Source: CAZKCK01 sp964552325
Lineage (GTDB): Bacteria > Bacteroidota > Bacteroidia > Bacteroidales > TTA-H9
Direction: 5' to 3'
Assembly (NCBI GenBank): GCA_964552325.1
Contig: CAZKHA010000070.1
Coordinates: 1-15,549 of the forward strand
DNA length: 15,549 bases
Part shown: positions 1 to 7,538 of the stretch, one piece after another
Numbering within the stretch: the first letter of the stretch is position 1
Layout: each line of letters starts with the position of its first letter
Notes under the pieces: generated by a model
Seen by the model: only the letters and a program-made list of their open reading frames with translations
Databases searched by the model: none
What the model was told of the DNA's origin: nothing
Made by a program: the position numbers and the translations under genes

Positions 1-77
1 GTCAGGGTTTGAATCTGGGCTTGGAGCCCAATGGCCATCAGCAGAAAAATCCAAAGAAAAGTTAAACGGTTTTTCAT
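1..77 (-). CDS. N-terminal fragment of an exported protein (signal peptide only)
   Basis: A minus-strand reading frame starts with ATG at 77-75 and runs off the left edge after 25 codons. It begins MKNRLTFLWIFLLMAIGLQA and continues QIQTL. This is a clear Sec signal peptide: a basic start (K2, R4), a hydrophobic core at about residues 5-17, and an ALA-like cleavage region ending in QAQ, as is common in Bacteroidota. The mature part lies outside the window, so no function can be given. It is separated by 129 bases from the end of the PKD protein gene on the same strand and could be its own transcription unit or the tail of that operon. I found no exact TAnnTTTG promoter in the gap. Confidence 0.7.
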   Translation of the reverse strand, partial: MKNRLTFLWIFLLMAIGLQAQIQTL

Positions 78-206
78 AGTAATAGGATTTATTAGTAAAT
101 ATAATATTTTAGGGATAAAGTCTGTAATATTTTCAGCCTTTTATTTAGAAACAAGGCATTTTTTGAAAGTTGCGTTATGAGTGAAAAAAAAGTTATTATT
201 TTTAAA
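78..206. other. AT-rich intergenic gap, no clear signal
   Basis: This gap lies between the end of the PKD protein gene and the next minus-strand start. Read on the minus strand, it has an eight-T run (181-190 region) just after the PKD stop. The only possible stem before it is about four base pairs (AGTT/AACT), too weak for me to call a terminator. No exact minus-strand TAnnTTTG promoter element is visible. Confidence 0.4.
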
Positions 207-2435
207 CTATTGTATTATAATGATTTTACTGACAAACACATAAGTGTTTGTTGTTTGTAAAAACAATGCATAAACCCCTTTGGGTATTGCAGTAAAATCA
301 AGTGTTATCAAATTTGTTCCTAACGTTAGCTCCACCGATGTTTTTTCAATAGCGCTGCCATTAATCGAACTAAGCACCATGTAACCTGAAAGATTCTGCG
401 AAACCTCCATGTTTATACTTACACTTCCTTGGGTTGGATTTGGGCTAGGTAAGCCAATGCTGGAAATACCAATTGGCAAGCTGTTGTCAACGCCATATTG
501 TATTCCGAGTTCGGTTATTGTAAAGGTGATTCCAGAATAAGTGGAATTGTTGGCATCAAGGCTTACAGGGAATGCTTCGGCATGGAGACCAGTGATTTCG
601 GGCATTACAATAAAATTGCCATAGGGGACATTGCTAAAACTAAAATGGCCCTCGGCATCCGTATAAGTTGCGCTTTGTAACTCCATAGCAGTTGAAAACA
701 GAAAGACAGGGACTTTTGAAATTCCGTGATAATTGTTTGACTTTTCATATTGGAGTTCTTTTAACTGTCCGCTAATCACGCCATTGCCTTGGGTAAGTTG
801 TGGAATAGCAACCAATGAAATATCGGCACCCACCGTAGATTGTGTTACGTTTAGCGCCACAGCTTGTTCCCACAAAACAGTATTACCCGAATAGGTAGGA
901 AGGTAATTTCCAAAGATGCTGGAGGTTGGCTCAGGATTGGCTTTTATAAAGTATTCACCCTGGGGTACCGTATAAAAAGCAAAAGCTCCAAATTCACCCG
1001 TAAAGGCAGTGTCAGTCAAAATAGGTGTATTGTTAGCGGATTTATAAAGTTCTACCGATACTCCATCTGCCGGGAAAAAGTTAGCCAATACCTGGCCAAT
1101 TACTGGGAAGTAAAGGTCTGGATTTACGGTGATGGTTTGGCAATAAGTAGATTGGCAAAGGCTATCGGATGTGTACACTGTTAAGCAGACGTTAAAAACA
1201 CCTGGTGCCTCGTAAGTGTGGTCGGGGTTGCTCAGTAATGATTCATTACCATCGCCAAAATCCCAGACCCAAACTTCAATAGCACTAGTAGATTGGTCAT
1301 TAAAGTGAATGGAAAGTCCGTTTTGAGGATCAATTAAATATGTAAAACTAGCCTGGCAGTTTTGTTGACCATTAATGGTAATGGTTTCACAATAAGTATG
1401 GGTACAGTTGCCAGAATAGATGGTGAGGCAAACCTGATATGTGCCTGGCGTAAAAGTGTGAACAGGATCAGGGAATGTGGTGGTGCTACCATCGCCAAAA
1501 CTCCATTCAAACGATGTTATCCCATTCCCAATTGATGTGTTGGTAAAATGGATTTCATTGGTTTGTAAAGAGTCAGTTGTCCAAGTGAAATTTGCCTGGC
1601 AGTTGGTATCCATAACCAAAATAAATTGGGAACTCACAGCCGTACAACTATCCTCATCAACAGTGGTTAGTGTAACTTCAAAAATTCCTGCATACGAATA
1701 TTGATGGCTAATGGTTTGACCCTGGCCAAAAGTGTCATCACCAAATTGCCAGGAATAGGTAGCGGGCTTGGTTCCGTTGGTTTCACCGGTAAATGCAATG
1801 CTCATACCATTAGCTTCAAAGGTGAAAGAGTTTGAACACGGTGAAGCAGTTTCAATTTGGATGGTCTTGCATTCTACATCGGAGCAAGTGCTAGGTGGCA
1901 ATGGATCTGAAATAACCAAGCAAACGACCCAGCTTCCGGGGGCAAACGTATGAATTGGAGACGATTCGGTTGATGTTGTGCCATCTCCGAAATCCCAAAG
2001 TACTTGATAGTAAGGACCTGTAGAGGTATTAAAAAATTGAAGCGTTTGGCCATTGGTGGTATCGGTTACTACATAATTATAGTTGGCCACGCAGGGGGTT
2101 GGGTCGCATATAGTAAAATCAGCTTGCACAGATTGTCCAATGTTTATAGCAAAAGAGGTGTCAACCAAATCCATCGCGCAATCGTAAGTGCTTACCGTCA
2201 TGTAAAGTGTTACGGAGTCGTTTATGGCTCCCGAAACTAAGTATTGGCCAGCTGAATCGGTATAAACTTGGTTGAAATAATAAGGCCATATGCCAGGGGT
2301 TGATTCGATGGTAACCAACCAATTAGACACGCCAACTCCCTGATAAGTCTGTACTGTTCCACCAATGCTAAACGATTGGCCAAAACCTAATTTGATTAGT
2401 ACAAGTATAAGTAAAATGCCGATGAAACGTTTCAT
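207..2435 (-). CDS. Secreted multi-PKD-domain protein with T9SS type A sorting domain
   Basis: This is a 742-residue exported surface or extracellular protein. Residues 1-19 form a signal peptide (MKRFIGILLILVLIKLGFGQ). An N-terminal beta-sandwich region (about 20-110) is followed by four PKD-like Ig repeats at about 115-195, 200-277, 280-355 and 360-440, each with the typical W-x-FGDG/FGDD core and an H-x-F or H-x-Y strand. Two carboxypeptidase-regulatory-like (CnaB/SdrD-type) sandwiches follow at about 445-545 and 550-645. The C-terminus (about 660-742) has the PNPTQGSVSI start and GVYALFLQ strand of a T9SS type A sorting domain, which predicts export by the PorU-type machinery. There is no catalytic motif, so adhesion or a structural role is inferred. 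It is the third gene after the sigma factor and putative anti-sigma genes, with only 10 bases between it and the preceding stop. Repeats 1, 3 and 4 share a cysteine pattern (VCL plus a later C-x-T-I) that repeat 2 partly lacks. Confidence 0.9.
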   Translation of the reverse strand: MKRFIGILLILVLIKLGFGQSFSIGGTVQTYQGVGVSNWLVTIESTPGIWPYYFNQVYTDSAGQYLVSGAINDSVTLYMTVSTYDCAMDLVDTSFAINIGQSVQADFTICDPTPCVANYNYVVTDTTNGQTLQFFNTSTGPYYQVLWDFGDGTTSTESSPIHTFAPGSWVVCLVISDPLPPSTCSDVECKTIQIETASPCSNSFTFEANGMSIAFTGETNGTKPATYSWQFGDDTFGQGQTISHQYSYAGIFEVTLTTVDEDSCTAVSSQFILVMDTNCQANFTWTTDSLQTNEIHFTNTSIGNGITSFEWSFGDGSTTTFPDPVHTFTPGTYQVCLTIYSGNCTHTYCETITINGQQNCQASFTYLIDPQNGLSIHFNDQSTSAIEVWVWDFGDGNESLLSNPDHTYEAPGVFNVCLTVYTSDSLCQSTYCQTITVNPDLYFPVIGQVLANFFPADGVSVELYKSANNTPILTDTAFTGEFGAFAFYTVPQGEYFIKANPEPTSSIFGNYLPTYSGNTVLWEQAVALNVTQSTVGADISLVAIPQLTQGNGVISGQLKELQYEKSNNYHGISKVPVFLFSTAMELQSATYTDAEGHFSFSNVPYGNFIVMPEITGLHAEAFPVSLDANNSTYSGITFTITELGIQYGVDNSLPIGISSIGLPSPNPTQGSVSINMEVSQNLSGYMVLSSINGSAIEKTSVELTLGTNLITLDFTAIPKGVYALFLQTTNTYVFVSKIIIIQ

Positions 2436-2445
2436 AGCGAAATTG

Positions 2446-3933
2446 TTAAAGTTTGATAATTAATGCAGTGCGTAACTCTACCGACCAAGGTTTGCTTGTG
2501 GTGGCAGTTTTTTCATAAACGGAATTAAAATAGTATTTCAAATGAGGCTCTAGTTCAAGCCTAATGCGTTTGCTAAGCATAAGCGATGAATTTATACCCA
2601 ATAAAGCTTGCCAGTGTGTGGCCATGCGGTCGGGGGTAAGTTGGTTTATCGAAACCACCAAGTTATCGCCGGCTCCAGGATCATTCTTTAATTCGTCTTC
2701 TTTAATAAGTACCTGTAAAACAGGCCCAGCCCTAAACCCAAAAGCGAGTTTCTTGCCTTGATGAAAATCGTAACCAAGAATTAACGGGAATTGCAAGTAA
2801 GTATAACGTTTGCTAATTTCATTGGTCAACGAAAGCAATGCTGTGTCGTACACCACTTTATCGCTGTAATACCAACTGGGGATAATTTTGCGCCCTTGGG
2901 TATCGTAGGCAAAAGCTACCGAATCAAGTTTTTTGGTCGTGCCAAGATAATCGTTGTAATCATACCCTAAGGCCGTTACACCTGTTGCAATAGAAATGCC
3001 GATTCCAGTCCTGATTGAATAAGGTCCTTTAACCCAGGTAACTTCAAGTCCTGCATTGTTTACAAGTTTGTTCGATTGGTCCAATGTATTGAACATAAAT
3101 TCAGGAGTGTAATGCACTCCGATTGCAAAATCGGAAAACGTGTTTCTTGCTTTTATGTTGGGTTTAATGGTTTCTACAATGGTATCTGAAGGGCGGAATT
3201 TTAGAGGTGCTAGCTTGAGTTGTGCGTTCTTTTTTTGTTTTATCGTGGCGTAGGTTATATCAAGATAGGCTTTACGTAAAGGAAGAGAAAGACCGTGCCA
3301 GGGAAGCTTGCCTTTGTTCTGATTTGTGTTTGTAATAGCTGCTGTTTCAGCGCGAGTTGTTGTTAAAGGGGTCGATTGTTTTGTGTTAGGATTACTGATT
3401 GTTGATGGATCAATTTGAGCGGAAATACGGTAAGGGTTAAAAGAAGGGGTTGAAGCAGTTATGATTGATGACTTGAGTGTTTGCGACTGTGCTGGATTGG
3501 TGACTGCAGTTGGGATTGTAGGAGTATTTATATTGGTTGAAGCTTCAGTGTCTTGCTGTTTGGTTGATACGGGCTTATTTTGTAGAGTGGTATTTGTGGA
3601 GGAAGTTTTTGATAATGAATTAATTTCAGAATTAGTGTTTGCTGAATTAGTTGGGTTTTGGCTGTTTATTGCAGCTGAATGATGCTTAAGTTGTAGATTG
3701 GGTTTATCGGAATGGCTGAAAAGGAGCCAGTTAAGGCCTGCAAGCAAGAGCACAATCAAAATGGCTCCGCCCAAGCCTTTCAAGATACGTCTTTGGCTGC
3801 GCTGTTGCGCCTGCAACATAAGTTGCTGGTTCATAGCCTTCAGGTGCAAATCACGCGCTTGTTCTGTGGGTTTAACCTCCAGCTGGCCAACCACATTCTC
3901 CAGAAAATCGAACAAGGGCTCTTTATTTTCCAT
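2446..3933 (-). CDS. Putative dual membrane-spanning anti-sigma factor (inner-membrane helix, linker, outer-membrane barrel)
   Basis: This is a 495-residue protein starting MENKEPLFDFLENVVGQLEV. Residues 1-49 are charged and probably cytoplasmic. Residues 51-73 form one strong transmembrane helix (GGAILIVLLLAGLNWLLF). Residues about 80-210 are a low-complexity linker rich in Ser, Thr, Asn and Gln. From about 268 to the end come alternating amphipathic strands (FAIGVHYTPEFMF, SIRTGIGISIATGV, ending in SVELRTALIIKL), as in PorT-type outer-membrane barrels. This matches the Dma (dual membrane-spanning anti-sigma) architecture described in Bacteroides thetaiotaomicron, in which the N-terminus holds an ECF sigma factor and the barrel sits in the outer membrane. 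The gene directly follows an ECF sigma gene, as expected. I chose the ATG at 3933, which overlaps the sigma stop by 11 bases. An upstream in-frame ATG at 3957 would add eight residues and a longer overlap. No zinc-binding anti-sigma motif is visible, so the role rests on architecture and neighbours. Confidence 0.8.
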   Translation of the reverse strand: MENKEPLFDFLENVVGQLEVKPTEQARDLHLKAMNQQLMLQAQQRSQRRILKGLGGAILIVLLLAGLNWLLFSHSDKPNLQLKHHSAAINSQNPTNSANTNSEINSLSKTSSTNTTLQNKPVSTKQQDTEASTNINTPTIPTAVTNPAQSQTLKSSIITASTPSFNPYRISAQIDPSTISNPNTKQSTPLTTTRAETAAITNTNQNKGKLPWHGLSLPLRKAYLDITYATIKQKKNAQLKLAPLKFRPSDTIVETIKPNIKARNTFSDFAIGVHYTPEFMFNTLDQSNKLVNNAGLEVTWVKGPYSIRTGIGISIATGVTALGYDYNDYLGTTKKLDSVAFAYDTQGRKIIPSWYYSDKVVYDTALLSLTNEISKRYTYLQFPLILGYDFHQGKKLAFGFRAGPVLQVLIKEDELKNDPGAGDNLVVSINQLTPDRMATHWQALLGINSSLMLSKRIRLELEPHLKYYFNSVYEKTATTSKPWSVELRTALIIKL

Positions 3934-4495
3934 AAGAGGGTATTTTTTCAAATTCATTTATTCGTTGCATCATGTTCTTTTTAAGGAGTGCCCTAGCCCG
4001 TAAAAGCTGGCTTTTTGAGTTGCTTTCGCTGCATTGCAGCATCTCCGAGATTTCACGATGTGAGTATTTTTCAAAAACATACAGGTTCAATATTGTACGG
4101 TATCCCACAGGCAGCTCATTAATTAGCTTCATCACATCTTGGGGCGAAAGTTGGGTAGGAGGGTCAAACGAGTTGCTGTCATCAGCAATTGCGGGAAGTT
4201 CCTTATCGGTGTAAATGAAATCCTTTTCCCGTTTTTTTAAAAAATTGAGCGAAAGGTTAACCACAATCTTCCGCATCCATCCTTCCAACGAGCCTTCGCC
4301 ACGATACTCAAAGCGATTCATGTTTTGGAGTATCTTAATGAAAGCTTCCTGCAAAATATCTTCGGCATCGGCTTGCAACGACACATACCTCATGCAGGCT
4401 CCCAATAATTTTGGGGCATAATGGTCATAAAAGGTGGCCAGCGCACGACTGTCGCCTTTTAGGCAGTTTTTTAATAAATCCTGCTCGTTCGTCAT
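3923..4495 (-). CDS. ECF-type RNA polymerase sigma factor
   Basis: This is a 190-residue sigma-70 family protein of ECF size, containing only regions 2 and 4. Region 2 is at about residues 20-92: YDHYAPKLLGACMRYV, then the 2.2 core DAEDILQEAFIKIL, then the DNA-melting and -10 part with GEGSLEGWMRKIVVNLSLNFL. A linker of about 35 residues leads to region 4 (about 125-178) with LPVGYRTILNLYVFEKYSHREIS and the recognition helix CSESNSKSQLLRARALLKK. It is the first gene of a minus-strand operon with the putative anti-sigma and the PKD protein, and its stop overlaps the anti-sigma start. I start it at the ATG at 4495-4493. A TTG one codon upstream is possible but unnecessary. Its activity is expected to be controlled by the downstream membrane protein. 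Regulon members cannot be read from the sequence. Confidence 0.95.
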   Translation of the reverse strand: MTNEQDLLKNCLKGDSRALATFYDHYAPKLLGACMRYVSLQADAEDILQEAFIKILQNMNRFEYRGEGSLEGWMRKIVVNLSLNFLKKREKDFIYTDKELPAIADDSNSFDPPTQLSPQDVMKLINELPVGYRTILNLYVFEKYSHREISEMLQCSESNSKSQLLRARALLKKNMMQRINEFEKIPSYGK

Positions 4496-4508
4496 CAAAA
4501 CCTGTTTA

Positions 4509-4524
4509 CAATATCTTGATATTG
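4509..4524. promoter_or_regulatory. Inverted repeat just upstream of the sigma gene
   Basis: The arms CAATATC and GATATTG are perfect inverted repeats around a two-base centre, ending 14 bases before the sigma start codon. It could be an operator, or in RNA a short hairpin (six-base stem, four-base loop) near the translation start. No matching copy was noticed elsewhere in the window. A near-promoter TACTTTG lies upstream on the minus strand (4554-4548), one base short of the usual TAnnTTTG and without a well-spaced TTTG. The repeat would therefore lie just downstream of any start made there. Confidence 0.3.
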
Positions 4525-4598
4525 ATGTAAGTTTAAAAACTATACAACAAAGTAAACAAGTTTAATGGCAATAGTTGCGTCAAGGGAAAAAAAAGTGC

Positions 4599-4630
4599 AA
4601 AAAAAAAGGGCGGGTAACCATCCCGCCCTT
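4599..4630 (-). terminator. Strong intrinsic terminator of the beta-helix gene
   Basis: Perfect nine-base arms (AAGGGCGGG at 4606-4614 and CCCGCCCTT at 4622-4630) enclose a seven-base loop. On the minus strand the GC-rich stem is followed by a run of nine T, as in a Rho-independent terminator. It lies 22 bases after the stop of the beta-helix gene and upstream of the sigma operon, so it separates the two minus-strand units. Confidence 0.92.
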
Positions 4631-4652
4631 ATGCAAATGAAACACTACTCAC

Positions 4653-6419
4653 CTATAACACACCCTTACCATAGGTAGTATAGGATCCCCAAAATAATCT
4701 TACAATATATAAAGCTTTGCTATGGTAGCCTAAAGAGATAGGATTAAGACCCTGGTTTAAAACGATAGAACCCGATTCACAAATTCTGCCTTGCATATCA
4801 ATAAGTTCCCAGTTGCAAACCTCGTTACATGTTGAGTTTGATGTTATAACTAATTGATTGGTTGCGAAATACCATTTTAAATCTTTGACAGTTTCTTCAA
4901 TAGATGCCGATTTTTTGTAGTTAGGGATTAATTCATTTTCCACTACCTTTTCGTATGCGCCTACATCCCATTCATTGCCTTGAGGCCTTAGTACGCCATC
5001 AAAATCAACACCAAATCCACAGGCAGTATCACAGGCTATGCCAACATCAACCAATGGCGATGTTTCTAAAAGATGAAAATCATAGTTGCTTGCATCTACA
5101 AAATATGGGTCATCATAAGGAACTTGTGGGTTGTTGTTAATGGTTGGATAAGCTATGGTGTCATAAACATTGTTTGCAAGTAACACATCCGAGGTTTCGT
5201 AAGCGTGAATACACGATTTCATCCAGTTGTTACCCCAATGGCCATAATCCCCTTTTCCGCCCGGGTCTAGGATTACATTATTATATATCCTATTGTTCCT
5301 GCTCAATGATGACATGAATTTCATACCACCCGTACGTGGGCTCACAATGGTGTTATTGGCAAAATTGAACGATTGGCCAGGAATGGTAGTGCGGTCATCA
5401 CAGAAAATGCCGTACACATAATTTTGATAAACAGGCAGTTGTGAATGACGGCCAGGTTTAATAATCAGGTTATTAAAAACGTTTATGTTGCCTAACCCAA
5501 AAACCATAATCCCGGTACCACATCCTTCAACTATGGTGTTGTTGTAATAATTGCCAGTAGAGCCGCCACCAATAATTATTCCTTCCATTCCATAGCGTTT
5601 GCTATAGGCATTATCGTTCCAGCCATAATAGCGGATACGATTGTTATAGACTTCAACGTTTTTTGTGCAACAACTTATTTGGATTCCATCTAAACCTGTG
5701 TATTCAATTATGTTGTCGTAAACTTTTATGTTGTGGATATCATGCGGATAAATAACCACGGGTTGCCCTGAACACTTGGTTTGTATGCCGTTATAGCTGC
5801 TATGGCCAATGTAAAATCCTTCGCCAGCCGTGTTATGGATGTAGTTATGGTGAAAACTGATATTTTGCATGAGAAAATTCCCACGTGTTGCATAGCCATC
5901 GCACCAAGGATCGGTTTTACACATTATACCCGCAAAGCCCGAACGGTTAATTTCGATATGGTCACATTCAAAATCGGTTGTCATTTCATCAAAGCTTAGC
6001 GCTGACCCTCCTGCGCCGGTTGTGTCAATTAAGATTCCATATTCAATGCCAGGGGTGCCGGTACCAGTAAAATGAATGTATTTGCTCTGTTTAATCGACA
6101 TTCCGCCACCTGAATATTCATTGCGGATAATGGCTTTGCCGCCCTTATTCGTTAAAACTACATAAGCGCTTGGAGAACCCCATAAATTTTTGATTCTTAG
6201 GTAGTAATCTCGAGTTCCAGCCTGAATTGCAACTGTATCGCCACCATAAATGGTATCGTTTTTTGGTGTAAGACTTACCCTAGTTCCATCAGGCAAGTAA
6301 GCAGTTTTAAAGGCTATATAATTGGTTGCCAAAGGTATAGTATATCTAAGCTTTGGGATTCTAGCCATAATTAATTGGCTGCTGAGTAAAATGAAGGTTA
6401 TAAAGTATAGCTTTTTCAT
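4653..6419 (-). CDS. Secreted right-handed parallel beta-helix protein with T9SS sorting domain
   Basis: This is a 588-residue exported protein. The start MKKLYFITFILLSSQLIMA is a signal peptide. I chose the ATG at 6419 because the frame open from 6449 would put ten polar residues before it. Residues about 55-430 form pectate-lyase-like parallel beta-helix turns, seen as repeated N-N-x-I units (VYDNIIEYTGLDGIQIS, VEVYNNRIRYYG, YYNNTIVEGCGTGIMVFG, INVFNNLIIKPG, FNFANNTIVSP, NRIYNNVILDPG). Residues about 435-490 (DDPYFVDASNYDFHLLETSP ... GNEWDVGAYE) form the capping motif common in this family. Residues about 505-588 are a divergent T9SS type A sorting domain (WELIDMQGRI, ALYIVRLFW). Such proteins range from polysaccharide lyases to non-catalytic surface proteins. 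I see no confident lyase active site, so the substrate is unknown. The gene stands alone between a 3' terminator and a divergent gene 356 bases away. Confidence 0.9.
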   Translation of the reverse strand: MKKLYFITFILLSSQLIMARIPKLRYTIPLATNYIAFKTAYLPDGTRVSLTPKNDTIYGGDTVAIQAGTRDYYLRIKNLWGSPSAYVVLTNKGGKAIIRNEYSGGGMSIKQSKYIHFTGTGTPGIEYGILIDTTGAGGSALSFDEMTTDFECDHIEINRSGFAGIMCKTDPWCDGYATRGNFLMQNISFHHNYIHNTAGEGFYIGHSSYNGIQTKCSGQPVVIYPHDIHNIKVYDNIIEYTGLDGIQISCCTKNVEVYNNRIRYYGWNDNAYSKRYGMEGIIIGGGSTGNYYNNTIVEGCGTGIMVFGLGNINVFNNLIIKPGRHSQLPVYQNYVYGIFCDDRTTIPGQSFNFANNTIVSPRTGGMKFMSSLSRNNRIYNNVILDPGGKGDYGHWGNNWMKSCIHAYETSDVLLANNVYDTIAYPTINNNPQVPYDDPYFVDASNYDFHLLETSPLVDVGIACDTACGFGVDFDGVLRPQGNEWDVGAYEKVVENELIPNYKKSASIEETVKDLKWYFATNQLVITSNSTCNEVCNWELIDMQGRICESGSIVLNQGLNPISLGYHSKALYIVRLFWGSYTTYGKGVL

Positions 6420-6775
6420 AAGAAGAGTGTTTCTACTAGTATATGGCACGTTATTTATGCAAGGTAACCCCCCCTCACTCGACTTTTTTTGAAGTTTTTT
6501 TTAAATACAAGATATGTAGTATGTTATAACAGATATTTTGGTAATTGAAAAAGTGCTAAAATGAAATATTGAGTCCAGAAAATGGAATGATAGAAATTGA
6601 GCTTTTGCGAATGCTCTTTGCTGCTTTTTGAGGAGTTGCTTTATGCGAATCGTGTTCGGGGTTCAACATCGCAGGTTGAGGGTTTGATTATGCGCGATCA
6701 GGCAGTTTTGTTTTTTTCGGTTTGGCGTACACAATACTTTTGCTTCATTATTAAACCTTTTAAAAATAAATACTT
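6420..6775. other. Divergent intergenic region of 356 bases
   Basis: This gap lies between the divergent beta-helix gene and the outer-membrane protein gene. It holds a run of seven C (6468-6474), which reads as seven G about 49 bases upstream of the beta-helix start, and the plus-strand promoter described separately near 6735. A 60-codon open frame at 6597-6779 has no protein-like character and overlaps the next gene start, so I do not call it. No repeat, RNA gene or second promoter was recognised. Confidence 0.5.
6707..6742 (+). promoter_or_regulatory. Bacteroidota-type promoter of the outer-membrane protein gene
   Basis: TACTTTTG at 6735-6742 matches the -7 consensus TAnnTTTG exactly. A TTTG at 6707-6710 could be the -33 element, although the 24-base spacer is longer than the usual 19-21. 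Transcription would start near 6749, giving a leader of about 27 bases before the ATG at 6776. Confidence 0.6.
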
Positions 6776-7411
6776 ATGAAATCAAAAGTTGTATTGCTAT
6801 TCGTAACGCTCCTTGCAAACTGCATGCTTTTTGCACAAGATTCACCTCGCAAAGATTATATTTGGAAATACCAAGGCAAGGATAAGGAGCACACCATTGG
6901 ATTGTTTGCGGGCCTTAATGGCGGTTATAATGAGCTATTGGGCAAATCGGCAACCCTGATAGGCTACAAAGCTGGGGTTGTTTTTGATAGACATTGGGCT
7001 GTTGGTTTTGGCGGTCAAGCCCTAAATTTTGATCATTCGCTAAATGAGTTGGTGCAAGATGGCACCTACCGTCTCGAAGGTGGCTACTCAGGTATGTTTG
7101 TAGAATACTTGGTGCCAATGGGCCGAAATTTTAAGGCAGGAATTAGTATTTTGTCGGGTATGGGTGTGGCGCAATACCGTTATACCAAAGATTTTGCTGA
7201 AAACAGGCCTTGGTACCAAGAGATTATTGATACTGAAACATTTGCTGTGTTTGAGCCCAGCGTTGACTTCCAAGCACGCATCGCTGGAAAGTGGTGGATT
7301 GGCCTTTATGGCTCGTACCGAAACACCTCTCCTATTAAGCTCATGGGAACTGATGAAAATTTTCTTAACACATTTAATGCAGGTGTGTCATTAACCTATG
7401 GAGTGTTCTAG
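6776..7411 (+). CDS. Small outer-membrane beta-barrel protein, function unknown
   Basis: This is a 211-residue exported protein. Residues 1-20 are a signal peptide (MKSKVVLLFVTLLANCMLFA, then QDS). The cysteine at 16 has N before it and does not fit a lipobox. The mature part alternates aromatic and small residues in barrel-like strands (HTIGLFAGLNGGYNELLG, AVGFGGQALNFDH, SGMFVEYLVPMG, FKAGISILSGMGVAQYRYT, WWIGLYGSYR) and ends in NAGVSLTYGVF, with the C-terminal Phe typical of proteins inserted by the BAM machinery. Length and strands suggest an eight-stranded OmpA- or OmpW-like barrel. It has its own promoter and a strong terminator, so it is monocistronic although it precedes a two-component pair. 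It could be a target of that pair, which is inference only. Confidence 0.85.
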   Translation: MKSKVVLLFVTLLANCMLFAQDSPRKDYIWKYQGKDKEHTIGLFAGLNGGYNELLGKSATLIGYKAGVVFDRHWAVGFGGQALNFDHSLNELVQDGTYRLEGGYSGMFVEYLVPMGRNFKAGISILSGMGVAQYRYTKDFAENRPWYQEIIDTETFAVFEPSVDFQARIAGKWWIGLYGSYRNTSPIKLMGTDENFLNTFNAGVSLTYGVF

Positions 7412-7429
7412 TTTCTTCAAATTCAATGC

Positions 7430-7469
7430 AGGCAGTGGGAAAGCTATTGTCCCACTGCCTTATGTTTTT
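7430..7469 (+). terminator. Intrinsic terminator after the outer-membrane protein gene
   Basis: Perfect 11-base arms AGGCAGTGGGA (7430-7440) and TCCCACTGCCT (7450-7460) enclose a nine-base loop and are followed by a T-rich tail (TATGTTTTT). It starts 19 bases after the stop codon and separates this gene from the histidine kinase gene. Confidence 0.9.
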
Positions 7470-7501
7470 AGCCCAATGTAATTTAGTTTCAAACAGATTC
7501 C

Positions 7502-7509
7502 TATATTTG
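7502..7509 (+). promoter_or_regulatory. -7 promoter element of the two-component operon
   Basis: TATATTTG matches the Bacteroidota -7 consensus TAnnTTTG exactly. No clean TTTG lies at the usual distance upstream. It predicts a start of transcription near 7516, which would put the possible TTG start at 7512 outside the message and favours the ATG at 7539. Confidence 0.45.
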
Positions 7510-7538
7510 CCTTGAATAATCTATTGCAACCTATCTAT

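Noticed and set aside
3934..3957. Upstream ATG of the putative anti-sigma gene at 3957
   Set aside because: Possible, but it adds only eight residues inside the sigma coding region. The start at 3933 gives a more usual short overlap.
3461..4003. Plus-strand open frames opposite the sigma and anti-sigma genes
   Set aside because: They are antisense to two well-supported genes and their translations have no recognisable features.
4548..4554. TACTTTG on the minus strand as the sigma operon promoter
   Set aside because: It is one base short of TAnnTTTG and has no TTTG or TTG at a normal distance, so it is not listed as a promoter.
6597..6779. Open frame of 60 codons on the plus strand before the outer-membrane protein gene
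   Set aside because: No signal peptide, domain or protein-like composition. It overlaps the promoter and start of the next gene.
7512..7538. TTG start for the histidine kinase
   Set aside because: It lies only three bases past a -7 element, so it would be upstream of the expected transcription start. ATG codons follow at 7539 and 7545.
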